Shown one piece after another: positions 43,252-50,794 of a DNA stretch of 64,000 bases. How positions within the stretch are numbered: position 1 is the first letter of the stretch; every line of letters starts with the position of its first letter. A model generated the notes under the pieces. That model was given only the letters and a program-made list of their open reading frames with translations. It was not told the DNA's origin and did not search any database. The stretch comes from JANWXR01 sp964608265 (lineage in GTDB: Bacteria; Chloroflexota; Anaerolineae; Anaerolineales; UBA6663), in NCBI GenBank assembly GCA_964608265.1, contig CAZSNP010000001.1, positions 62,001 through 126,000 on the forward strand. Reading direction: 5' to 3'. The position numbers were made by a program, and so were the translations under genes.

Positions 43252-44574
43252 GTGACCCGCTGGTTTGGCCGCTTCCACTTCCCCGAGCTGCTCCTGGCGG
43301 CGAGCATCGGCCTTGCGGCGCAGACGCTGCTTCTTGGCCTCGAACCACTGTATCGGCAATGGTTCCTCAAAGCCTTTGCCGGTGGGCAAGAGGTCGGCCT
43401 TTTATTTGGATGGCTGAGCGCAGCAGCGGCCACGGCGCTGGCCGGTTCGGTGGTGGCCATCATCGTCGGCGTGGCGTTTGCGCGCTTGTTACCGGGTGAG
43501 GCCACCCTCTCCCTCGGGCAAAGGGTGCGGCAGGCCGGCCTCGCCGCCGCTGCTTCAAGCAGCGTCGCCTACCTGCTCTCCCTCAGCGTGATCTCCGTGA
43601 TGCTGCCGCAAGCGGTGGAGATCAGGCATCCATTGGTGCAGTTGCCGCCGCTGGTAATTGGCTTTGTGCGAGGCGGGCTGTGGGGCGGTTTGTGTGGAGT
43701 GTTCGGGGGCTGGCTGGGTCGCCGCCGCGACGGAGTCACGTCGGCCGAACCGGCGGTTGTGCCACAACCACCCACCGCCTCGCGTCCGCCACATCAGCCC
43801 ACGGCCAAGTTGCCGATCGGGATGTGGGCCGTCGGCGGCATGCTGATGATGATCTGTATCCTGAGCGTTGCCCTGGCGACGCTCTTCAACCCCTTCGCGC
43901 CCACCGGCGAGGTGCTGCCGAGCCTGCCAGGCGCCGGCCCGAACGCACGCTTCACTGGCCCGTACGAAATTGTGCCGGTGGACGACGACGACGACCAGGT
44001 CTTCGAGGAGTTGCAGGTGCATCTCCGCCTGGCGGTGCGCGTCGCGGGCAAGTACGCCATCAACGGCCAGTTCTTCGTCGGCGAGCAGTTCATCGCGGTC
44101 TCCGCCGAGCATGTTGACGTGGCGGAGGGCAACACATCCCTGGTGCTTCGCTTTTCGGGAGATGAGTTCCGGTTGAGCCGACTCGATGGCCCGTATGAGT
44201 TGCGGTCGCTGGTGCTGATGGATATGGATTTTATGGATGCGCCGGTGGATAGGGCTGCGAATGTGGTCAGCAGCCCACCCTGGCGCTGGCAACAGTTCGG
44301 AAGGTGTTACGGTGTTTCGGCGGTGGCCGAGCCGCCGCAGGGCGGTCAGGTTTTGATCGAAGGCGTGCCCGATTGCGGCGCGGGCAAATATGGTTTCGGC
44401 ACGCCCGTCACCGTGCGCGCCACACCCAGCGCGGGTTACGAGTTTGCCTTTTGGACGGGCGACGTCTATTTTCCAGACCGAAACCCGGAGCCTGTCCTCA
44501 TCATCGAGGCCGGTCGCGAGTTTAGCGGCGACCGAACCATCGGGGCCTTGTTTGTGGATGAGACTTTGCCCTGA
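43252..44574 (+). CDS. Membrane protein with C-terminal InlB-type B-repeat
   Basis: A 440-residue protein starting from a GTG. The N-terminal part has three or four membrane segments (about 7-27, 42-72, 88-118, 128-150). A Pro/Thr linker precedes another membrane segment at about 188-208 and an exported beta-rich domain. The last 80 residues (GYEFAFWTGDVYF preceded by GTPVTVRATPSA) resemble the divergent InlB B-repeat found in surface proteins. The gene is 13 nt after the CSLREA-LysM protein and may form an envelope module with it and the HELSH protein. Function unknown. Confidence 0.65.
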   Translation: MTRWFGRFHFPELLLAASIGLAAQTLLLGLEPLYRQWFLKAFAGGQEVGLLFGWLSAAAATALAGSVVAIIVGVAFARLLPGEATLSLGQRVRQAGLAAAASSSVAYLLSLSVISVMLPQAVEIRHPLVQLPPLVIGFVRGGLWGGLCGVFGGWLGRRRDGVTSAEPAVVPQPPTASRPPHQPTAKLPIGMWAVGGMLMMICILSVALATLFNPFAPTGEVLPSLPGAGPNARFTGPYEIVPVDDDDDQVFEELQVHLRLAVRVAGKYAINGQFFVGEQFIAVSAEHVDVAEGNTSLVLRFSGDEFRLSRLDGPYELRSLVLMDMDFMDAPVDRAANVVSSPPWRWQQFGRCYGVSAVAEPPQGGQVLIEGVPDCGAGKYGFGTPVTVRATPSAGYEFAFWTGDVYFPDRNPEPVLIIEAGREFSGDRTIGALFVDETLP

Positions 44575-44582
44575 GGCCCCAG

Positions 44583-45599
44583 CTACAACGAACGCTGTCG
44601 CCGGCTGAGGATAGCCAGCGCGACTGCGACGATCACCCCCAACCCGACGATCGCGGCCAGCTTCGCTTCCGGGCGGAACGAGGGTTGGAGCGCGATCAGA
44701 CCCCCGACCACGCAGAATAACCAATAGCCCAGCACGATCGGCCACTGCGGCAGCCCGAAGTCGCTCAGGCGAAAGTGCAGATGCCCGCGGTCGCCCTGCA
44801 TCGGCGATTGGCCGCGCCGCCAGCGATCGAAAATTTGATAGGCCACATCGGCGATGGGCAGCGCCATGACGAGCACGGCCGTAGCCACCCGCGCCGGCGC
44901 CAGGATGGACAGCGTGGCCAGCGCATACCCCAGCACCATCGCGCCCGCCGAGCCGAGGAAGACGCGCGCCGGATGAAGGTTGAAGATCAGAAAGCCCACG
45001 CACGCCCCGGCCAGCGCCAGCGAGTACCACGCCACTTCGTTCTGCCCCAATTGAACTGAATGCACCGCAAACAAGCCCGCGGCGATCGCGCCTACGCCCG
45101 CCGCCAAGCCGTCAAGCCCGTCCAGGAAATTGACCGTGTTCATCATCCCCACAATCCAAAAGACGGTGAGCGGGTACGCAACAACCACCGGGATTTCTTG
45201 CGGGCCGAAGAAGGGCAGTGTGACCTTGCCGATGAAGACGTCGGTGGCGATGGCGATGAGGGCCGCGCCGAGTTGAGCGGCGAACTGCGGCCCGGCCTTT
45301 AAATCGAAGCGGTCATCGGCCAGCCCGAACAACGCGGTGAAGGCCGCGCCGAGGATGACGCCGACGAGAGGGAGATGCAGGTTGATATCGGCGGGGCGGG
45401 ACGCAACAAGATACAACCCGACCGCGACGACGATAAAGCCGATGAACAACCCCGCGCCGCCGATGCGGGCGACGGGCCGCGCGTGTTTGCGCCGTCCGCC
45501 GGGCATCTGCACGCAGCCCCAGCGCTCGCCCAACTTCATGGCCACGAATGTGGCCAGGGCCGAAAGGGCGAGGGCGACGCCAAAGACGATGAGTGACAT
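44583..45599 (-). CDS. WecA/TagO/MraY-family phospho-sugar transferase
   Basis: A 338-residue membrane enzyme with about ten helices that transfers a sugar-phosphate from UDP-sugar to undecaprenyl phosphate. Family motifs are HARPVARIGGAG, LADDRFDLKAG (DDxxD-type), NTVNFLDGLDGLAAG, and the cytoplasmic HLHFRLSDFG. The HxHFR form and the absence of MraY-specific elements favour the WecA/TagO side of the family (teichoic-acid or O-antigen initiation). It is convergent with the InlB-repeat protein. The next gene upstream is upp, 57 bp away. Confidence 0.93.
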   Translation of the reverse strand: MSLIVFGVALALSALATFVAMKLGERWGCVQMPGGRRKHARPVARIGGAGLFIGFIVVAVGLYLVASRPADINLHLPLVGVILGAAFTALFGLADDRFDLKAGPQFAAQLGAALIAIATDVFIGKVTLPFFGPQEIPVVVAYPLTVFWIVGMMNTVNFLDGLDGLAAGVGAIAAGLFAVHSVQLGQNEVAWYSLALAGACVGFLIFNLHPARVFLGSAGAMVLGYALATLSILAPARVATAVLVMALPIADVAYQIFDRWRRGQSPMQGDRGHLHFRLSDFGLPQWPIVLGYWLFCVVGGLIALQPSFRPEAKLAAIVGLGVIVAVALAILSRRQRSL

Positions 45600-45656
45600 T
45601 TCGCGCGGCGTGGAGTGCGTGGCGGCCGGATGAATTACGCTCCCCGCACTGCGCCG

Positions 45657-46286
45657 TCATCCGGTGCCAAACTGCCGATCGCCAGCATCGCCCAACCCGG
45701 GCACGATGTAGCCGATCTCGTTGAGGTGGTCATCAACCGCGCCGACATGAATGGCGACATCCGGGTGATCGGTCTGCAAACGCCGGATGCCCTCGGGCGC
45801 AGCGATCAACCCGATGTACTTGATGCGTTTCACGCCCCAGCTTTTGAGCAGCGTGCACGCGGCCGAGGCCGAGCCGCCGGTCGCCAGCATCGGGTCGAGC
45901 AGCAGACAAAGTTGCACGCGCGGGGCGACCGGTTTGTTGGCGTAATACTGCATCGGCTCGAGGGTGCGTTCGTCGCGCTTCAGACCGATGTGCCACACCT
46001 CGGCGCTCGGCAGCATCTCCCAGATGCCCTCCACCATCCCCAGCCCGGCGCGCAGCACCGGCACCAGTCCGATATCCTGCACCAGCACCTGGCCCTGCGT
46101 CTGCCCCATCGGCGTTGTCACCGCAATCGGCTCGAGGGTCAAGTCCTGAGTGGCCTCGCACGCCAGCAGGATCGAGAGTTCGCGCACCAGTTCGCGGAAC
46201 TTCTTCGGTTCGGTGGCCGTGCTCCGCAGCAGGGCGAGTTTGTGCGCCACCAGTGGGTGCCGGGATGGGAAGACGTTATCGGGCAT
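45657..46286 (-). CDS. upp: Uracil phosphoribosyltransferase
   Basis: A 209-residue enzyme salvaging uracil to UMP with PRPP. The PRPP-binding loop LLDPMLATGGSASAA (about residues 128-142) and the uracil-binding GYIVPGLGDAGDR near the end match Upp. GLVPVLRAGLGMVEGI is also diagnostic. GGAGGAA lies 6 nt before the ATG, so this gene uses a leadered mRNA, unlike its divergent neighbour ruvB. Confidence 0.96.
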   Translation of the reverse strand: MPDNVFPSRHPLVAHKLALLRSTATEPKKFRELVRELSILLACEATQDLTLEPIAVTTPMGQTQGQVLVQDIGLVPVLRAGLGMVEGIWEMLPSAEVWHIGLKRDERTLEPMQYYANKPVAPRVQLCLLLDPMLATGGSASAACTLLKSWGVKRIKYIGLIAAPEGIRRLQTDHPDVAIHVGAVDDHLNEIGYIVPGLGDAGDRQFGTG

Positions 46287-46314
46287 GTGCTGTTCCTCCG
46301 TTGGGATGCGCGGG

Positions 46315-46320
46315 ATTGTA
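46315..46320 (-). promoter_or_regulatory. -10 box for upp
   Basis: TACAAT on the minus strand, 28 nt before the upp ATG. A GGAGGAA ribosome binding site lies between, so this is the conventional leadered contrast to the leaderless promoters elsewhere. Confidence 0.5.
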
Positions 46321-46398
46321 GCAGAGACACAGATGAAGCCAAATCGCGAACGGCGAGGCGTCGTGTGCAGCCTCGCGGCGCGTGCGCGGGCATCACGT

Positions 46399-46404
46399 TA
46401 TAAT
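46399..46404 (+). promoter_or_regulatory. -10 box for ruvB, leaderless geometry
   Basis: A perfect TATAAT ends 6 nt before the ruvB ATG (GCGCGC spacer). It leaves no room for a leader. No matching -35 is evident. Confidence 0.65.
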
Positions 46405-46410
46405 GCGCGC

Positions 46411-47439
46411 ATGTCCGACTCGGAAGATCGTCTGCTTTCTCCTCAACGCAAACCCGAAGACCAGGCTGATCACGCCCTGCGCCCCAGGCGGCTGGCGGAT
46501 TTCGTCGGGCAGGAGCGCGTGCGGGAGAACCTGCAGATTCTGATCGACGCGGCGCGCAAGCGTGGCGACCCGATGGACCATGTGTTGTTCTACGGGCCGC
46601 CCGGCCTGGGCAAGACCTCGCTCGCCCACCTCATCGCCAACGAGATGGGCGTGAACATCAAGGTCACCGCCGGCCCGGCCATCGAGCGCCAGGGTGATCT
46701 GGCCGCCATCCTCACCAATCTGCGCGCCAACGACATCCTCTTCATCGACGAAGTCCATCGCCTCGGGCGCGCGGTCGAGGAAGTGTTGTACCCGGCGATG
46801 GAGGATTTCGCCCTCGACATCGTCATCGGCAAGGGGCCGAGCGCGCGCAGCATCCGGCTGTCGTTGCCCAGGTTCACCGTCATCGGCGCGACGACGCGGC
46901 TGGCGCTGCTCAGCGCGCCGCTGCGCGCCCGGTTCGGCGCACCGTTCCGGCTCGACTTCTACGACCGACCGGCGATGGAACGAATCGTGGCCCGGGCGGC
47001 GTCCATGCTCCGCGTTCCGGCCGAGGCCGACGGCATCGCCGAGATCGCCCAACGCGCGCGCGGCACGCCTCGGGTGGCGCTGCGGTTGCTCAAGCGGGTG
47101 CGCGATTACGCGCAGGTGCGGGCGCAGGGCCACCTCACCCGCGAGGTGGCGCGGGCGGCGCTCGATCTGCTCGATGTGGACCCGCTCGGCCTCGATGACA
47201 TTGACCGGCGCGTGCTGCGCACCATCATCGAAAAGTACAACGGCGGGCCGGTTGGGCTGGAGACGATTGCCGCCGCCATCAGCGAGGAAGCCGACACGAT
47301 CATGGATGTCGTTGAGCCGTATCTTTTGCAACGTGGGTTTCTCGACCGTACCCCGCGCGGGCGCACGGTGACGCGGGCGGCATACCAGCACCTCGGCCTG
47401 ACGCCGCCGGAGAACGGCGAGCAAGCAAAACTGATTTGA
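46411..47439 (+). CDS. ruvB: Holliday junction branch-migration helicase RuvB
   Basis: A 342-residue AAA+ motor. Signatures are LRPRRLADFVGQERVRENL, the Walker A GPPGLGKTSLAHLIA (about residues 60-74), Walker B FIDEVHRL, and sensor 1 GATTRLALLSAPLRARFG. The C-terminal winged helix carries GPVGLETIAAAISEEADTI. Length is typical. RuvA and RuvC are not in this window. The start is chosen at 46411 because a TATAAT box lies just upstream and the upstream frame overlaps upp. It is divergent from upp. Confidence 0.97.
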   Translation: MSDSEDRLLSPQRKPEDQADHALRPRRLADFVGQERVRENLQILIDAARKRGDPMDHVLFYGPPGLGKTSLAHLIANEMGVNIKVTAGPAIERQGDLAAILTNLRANDILFIDEVHRLGRAVEEVLYPAMEDFALDIVIGKGPSARSIRLSLPRFTVIGATTRLALLSAPLRARFGAPFRLDFYDRPAMERIVARAASMLRVPAEADGIAEIAQRARGTPRVALRLLKRVRDYAQVRAQGHLTREVARAALDLLDVDPLGLDDIDRRVLRTIIEKYNGGPVGLETIAAAISEEADTIMDVVEPYLLQRGFLDRTPRGRTVTRAAYQHLGLTPPENGEQAKLI

Positions 47440-47445
47440 GCGGCG

Positions 47446-47512
47446 GGTGGCAGGTTGCAAGTAGCAAGTAGAAAGTAGCGCGCGCATTTGCCATCAGCCA
47501 TTGGCCATCGGT
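47446..47512. repeat. Heptad-repeat array between ruvB and DUF2905 gene
   Basis: GGTGGCA, GGTTGCA, AGTAGCA, AGTAGAA and AGTAGCG are followed by CGCGCAT, TTGCCAT, CAGCCAT and TGGCCAT, in unbroken 7-bp register. The second half is loosely complementary to the first. The downstream ATG lies at its edge. Confidence 0.65.
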
Positions 47513-47761
47513 ATGTTCGATGCAACCAATATCGGGAAATGGATTTTCTTTGCGGGCCTCATCGTGATGGTCGTCGGCGGCGTGGTCTGGCTGGCGGGCC
47601 GCTTTGGCTTGCCGTTGGGCCGGCTGCCCGGCGACCTCCGCATCGAACGAGACGGCTTGTCGTTTTACTTCCCGCTGACCACCGGCCTCCTGCTCAGCCT
47701 GGGGCTGACGTTGCTCCTCAACCTCGCCGTTCGCCTCTTCAACTTCTTCAATCACCGATAA
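47513..47761 (+). CDS. DUF2905-type small membrane protein
   Basis: An 82-residue protein with two membrane segments (about 8-28 and 55-75) and the connecting motif GRLPGDLRIERDGLSFYFPL, the signature of DUF2905 proteins. These are of unknown function and frequently lie near ruvB/queA in bacterial genomes (from memory). That is also the order here, ruvB then this gene then queA. The start at 47513 is chosen; a TTG four codons upstream falls in a heptad array. Confidence 0.88.
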   Translation: MFDATNIGKWIFFAGLIVMVVGGVVWLAGRFGLPLGRLPGDLRIERDGLSFYFPLTTGLLLSLGLTLLLNLAVRLFNFFNHR

Positions 47762-47768
47762 CGCGTTT

Positions 47769-48134
47769 ATGCCCGGCCTGTTCTTCGTTCTGCTCTCCAA
47801 TTGGCCCATCTTCCCCATCGCCGTGATGGATGTGGTCGGCGTGGCGGTCGGGGTGGTGCTCTTTCTGCGCCGGCGCGATTGGATTCCGCTGCTCGTCATC
47901 GGTGGCTTCACCATCCGCGCGCTGTCCTCCATCAGCCGCTTCGCTTTCTACGTCGGCAACTTCTACGCCACCGGCGCGAACCTCACCAGCTATTATGACC
48001 CGGTGACCGGGGCCGTCTTTCAGCAGACGCTGAACTGCGTCGTGGCCGCCGGCGGCGTCATCACCCTGGCGATGTTGCAGGCCGCGTTGTGGTTTGGCCT
48101 GCGCCACAAAGCTCAACCCCCGACCGACGAATAA
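47769..48134 (+). CDS. Small polytopic membrane protein
   Basis: A 121-residue protein with probable membrane helices at about 12-34, 40-62 and 88-112. It starts 7 nt after the DUF2905 stop. Its stop TAA overlaps the queA ATG (TAATG), indicating translational coupling. No family was recognised. Context (ruvB, DUF2905, queA) suggests a conserved operon position only. Confidence 0.7.
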   Translation: MPGLFFVLLSNWPIFPIAVMDVVGVAVGVVLFLRRRDWIPLLVIGGFTIRALSSISRFAFYVGNFYATGANLTSYYDPVTGAVFQQTLNCVVAAGGVITLAMLQAALWFGLRHKAQPPTDE

Positions 48135-49150
48135 TGCAGCTCGCCGATTTCGATTACGAGTTGCCGGAGTCCTTTATCGCGCAGACGCCGGTCGAGCCGC
48201 GCGATTCGTCGCGGCTGCTGGTGCTCGACCGCAGCAGCGGCGCGCTGCACCACCGGCGCTTCCACGAGGTCGGTGAATTTCTGCGCGCGGGTGATGTGCT
48301 GGTCTTCAACGACACCCGCGTGCTGCCGGCGCGGCTGAGCGCGCGCAAGGCCGGGACGGGCGGGGCGGTGGAGCTGCTGCTGCTCAAGCGCCGCGCGCCG
48401 CTGACGTGGGAGGCGTTGGTCGGGGGCAAGCGCGTGCAGGTCGGCACAGTGCTCGAGATCGACGGCGTGCCCAACCTGCGGGCCGTGGTGCTCGAGGTGA
48501 TGGAGGGCGGCGAGCGCGTGCTGCAATTCTCGCAGCCCGTTACCCCGCTGCTCGCAAAGATCGGCGCGGCCCCGCTGCCGCCGTACATCCATGCCCCGCT
48601 GGCCGACCCGGCCCGTTATCAAACGGTGTATGCGCAGCAACCCGGCTCGGCGGCGGCGCCCACCGCCGGCCTGCACTTCACCACCGCCCTCATCGAGCGC
48701 TTGCGGGCGCAGGGCGTGCACACGACGTTCATCACGCTGCACATCGGGCTGGATACGTTTCAACCGGTGGCCGAGGCGCAGATCGAAAAACATCGTATGC
48801 ACGGCGAGTGGTGCGAGATCGGCGAAGAAACCGCGGCGGTGATCGCGGCGGCCAAACGCGACGGGCGGCGCGTCATCGCCGTCGGCACGACGAGTGTGCG
48901 CACCCTTGAGGCGGCGGCGCAACGCGGGCCGATGGCGCCCTTTGCCGGCACCGTCAACCTCTTCATCTATCCCGGCTATCCGTTCCGCATCGTGGATGCG
49001 CTGCTGACGAACTTCCATCTCCCCAAATCCACGTTGTTGATGTTGGTCTCGGCCCTCGCCGGGCGCGAAAGAATTATGGCCGCGTACGAAACGGCCAGGC
49101 GCGAAGGCTACCGTTTCTATTCGTTTGGCGACGCGATGCTGATCGTATGA
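48134..49150 (+). CDS. queA: S-adenosylmethionine:tRNA ribosyltransferase-isomerase
   Basis: A 338-residue QueA, which transfers and isomerises the ribosyl of SAM onto preQ1-modified tRNA to form epoxyqueuosine. Signatures are DFDYELPESFIAQTP, VFNDTRVLPARL, AAPTAGLHFT (about residues 176-185), THIGLDTFQP-type LHIGLDTFQPV, and TNFHLPKSTLLMLVSALAG. The stop TGA overlaps an ATG (ATGA) of the decayed gene that follows. A queuosine-precursor transporter is encoded at 17895. Confidence 0.96.
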   Translation: MQLADFDYELPESFIAQTPVEPRDSSRLLVLDRSSGALHHRRFHEVGEFLRAGDVLVFNDTRVLPARLSARKAGTGGAVELLLLKRRAPLTWEALVGGKRVQVGTVLEIDGVPNLRAVVLEVMEGGERVLQFSQPVTPLLAKIGAAPLPPYIHAPLADPARYQTVYAQQPGSAAAPTAGLHFTTALIERLRAQGVHTTFITLHIGLDTFQPVAEAQIEKHRMHGEWCEIGEETAAVIAAAKRDGRRVIAVGTTSVRTLEAAAQRGPMAPFAGTVNLFIYPGYPFRIVDALLTNFHLPKSTLLMLVSALAGRERIMAAYETARREGYRFYSFGDAMLIV

Positions 49151-49392
49151 TGCGCCAGCCGGCGGAAGTGCTCGTCATCGGTTCGGGGCCGGGCGGGGCG
49201 CGTTGGTCGTCGGCGAGCAAGCGCGCGGCGGGGAGGCCGGCGGAGTTGTGTGGGCGCCGGCCGGCGTCCCGCACGGAGTCCGCAACAGCGGCACGACCCG
49301 ATTAGGGGTGTTGAGGGGGATCGCGCCGTGGCCGCGCGATTGAGGTGACTGTCACCGGGCATCCGGTCTTTGAACAGGTCGAGCGCCCGTAA
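49147..49392 (+). pseudogene. Decayed gene(s): FAD-binding N-terminus and cupin fragment
   Basis: An ATG overlapping the queA stop opens a frame MMRQPAEVLVIGSGPGGARW, an FAD/NAD Rossmann N-terminus (GxGxxG) that soon diverges. In another frame, 49203-49343 reads VVGEQARGGEAGG then VVWAPAGVPHGVRNSG, the second half of a cupin barrel, ending in TGA. A third short fragment, IEVTVTGHPVFEQVERP, ends at 49392. All three are too short to work. The patch seems to be remnants of one or two former genes coupled to queA. Confidence 0.55.
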
Positions 49393-49420
49393 CCCGGTGA
49401 CCATCACCCTTGGTAAGGTC

Positions 49421-50065
49421 TTACGGCACGGTGGCCGTGTTGTTGTAGAACCAGTTGAAGGCGAAGTAACCGGTGGCCGGATTCTCCAGGCGGATGGCGA
49501 TCTGGTCGAGGCCTTTCAGCCCGGCCGGGATGGTGAAAGTCGCACGGAAGACGCCGCCCTTGCCCGAATCCTGTGAACCGGCGACGGTGCCGCCGATGGC
49601 CTGCCCCCCGCGCGCCGCCATGCGCACATCAAACTTCAAGCCGGCGGGGAAGTTCGTGGTTTCAATCGTCACCGACTTGTCACGCTCGACGGCGACGATG
49701 CGGAAGCTCGGGCAGCATACATAGCCGGGGAGGCTGGTGGGCCGTGGCGTTGACGTCGGGCCGGGTGTGGCCGTCGGCGCGGGAGTCTTCGTCGGGCCGG
49801 TGGTCGCGGTGGCGGTGGGGGCCTTGGCCGGGATGCACAACTTCTGCCCCGGGAAAAGCAGATTCGGGTTGACGAGCGGATTGGCCTTGAGGATGTCCTC
49901 CGGTTTTACACCGAGGGCGCGGGCGATTTTGTACACCCAATCCCCGCGTTGCACGGTGTATTCCGTTTGACCGGCGGCACAGCCGGCCGCCAGCGTCAGG
50001 CTCGTGAGGCTCAAGGTCAACACGCCGGCCAAAAGCAGCGAGATGATGGCTTGTTTGTGCGACAT
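49421..50065 (-). CDS. Secreted LysM-domain protein
   Basis: A 214-residue protein with a signal peptide (LLLAGVLTLSLTSLTLAAGCAA; the Cys is a possible lipidation site, though not a clean lipobox). One LysM (about 34-78) reads YTVQRGDWVYKIARALG and ends FPGQKLCIP. A Pro/Thr linker (80-112) follows, then a C-terminal beta-rich domain with an opening CCPSF pair. LysM resembles those of the CSLREA protein at 41199. GAGGAG lies 6 nt before the ATG. It is likely bound to the cell envelope. The C-terminal domain was not recognised. Confidence 0.85.
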   Translation of the reverse strand: MSHKQAIISLLLAGVLTLSLTSLTLAAGCAAGQTEYTVQRGDWVYKIARALGVKPEDILKANPLVNPNLLFPGQKLCIPAKAPTATATTGPTKTPAPTATPGPTSTPRPTSLPGYVCCPSFRIVAVERDKSVTIETTNFPAGLKFDVRMAARGGQAIGGTVAGSQDSGKGGVFRATFTIPAGLKGLDQIAIRLENPATGYFAFNWFYNNTATVP

Positions 50066-50176
50066 AGTTGCTCCTCGGATTCGATTGTGCCAGAAAGCGG
50101 TATCGGAATTTTATCTCAGAATGTGTACAGCGCGAACGGCGACCCGCTTCTGGAACAGGGTGTGGGCTTTGCGCTC

Positions 50177-50310
50177 GCCCTCATCCCCCGCCCCCGTAAG
50201 CGCAGCGACTCTCCCACTGGGAAAAGGGGAGTCGGCACACATCATTTGGAGCAGCCTTCCACTGACGCGACCCACTCCCTCTTCCAGCGGGAGAGGGCCG
50301 GGGTGAGGGC
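50177..50310. repeat. MITE-like element, copy 1 of a tandem pair
   Basis: 134 bp from GCCCTCATCCCCC to GGGGTGAGGGC, with internal CTCCCTCTTCCAGCGGGAGA palindrome. The next copy begins 160 bp after the start of this one. It has the same architecture as 37497-37634. Confidence 0.75.
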
Positions 50311-50336
50311 GAAAGTCTGGCATGGGCTTTGGGTTT

Positions 50337-50470
50337 GCCCTCATCCCCCAACCCCGTAAGCGCAGCGACTCTCCCGCTGGGAGAAGGGGGGTCGGCACTC
50401 AATATTTGGAGCAGCCTTCCACTGACGCGACCCACTCCCTCTCCCAGCGGGAGAGGGCCGGGGTGAGGGC
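50337..50470. repeat. MITE-like element, copy 2 of a tandem pair
   Basis: 134 bp, highly similar to copy 1, including the central GGAGCAGCCTTCCACTGACG block. Same termini. The region 50471-50548 shows nothing further. Confidence 0.75.
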
Positions 50471-50548
50471 GAAAATTTGAATCCGCTTCCTGATTAGTTT
50501 GTGGTCGAATGCCGGATGCCGTGATTTTAGCAACAAACAGGAAATCGC

Positions 50549-50791
50549 GTGACCGATTATGCCAACCCTTCTCCCTGGCGACCGGCTGGACACACCTGGC
50601 TCAACTCACTCCTCGGCGGCGGTGATTCTGTATTTCGCCTTTCGCCGGTGGAACCGCGCCTGAGAGTATTCGGCGGGCCGGGCCGGGCTGCTGGCTTGCG
50701 GGGATATGGAGGCGTTGCCAACCGCATCGAAGAGCTGCGCCGGTTTGCGACCTCCGAATCGTATCGGCAGTTGCGCGCGCGAATGGCGTGA
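50549..50791 (+). CDS. Doubtful small ORF
   Basis: An 80-codon frame from a GTG with no ribosome binding site or recognised motif. Composition is Arg/Gly-rich and typical of chance frames in GC-rich DNA, although the end (ANRIEELRRFATSESYRQLR) looks more protein-like. It ends 3 nt before the stop of the opposite-strand metallohydrolase gene. Listed only because it fills an otherwise empty stretch. Confidence 0.2.
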   Translation: MTDYANPSPWRPAGHTWLNSLLGGGDSVFRLSPVEPRLRVFGGPGRAAGLRGYGGVANRIEELRRFATSESYRQLRARMA

Positions 50792-50794
50792 CGG

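Noticed and set aside
50549..50791. Treating the 80-codon frame as a confident gene
   Set aside because: Only a GTG start without a ribosome binding site and no motif; kept in the feature list at low confidence.
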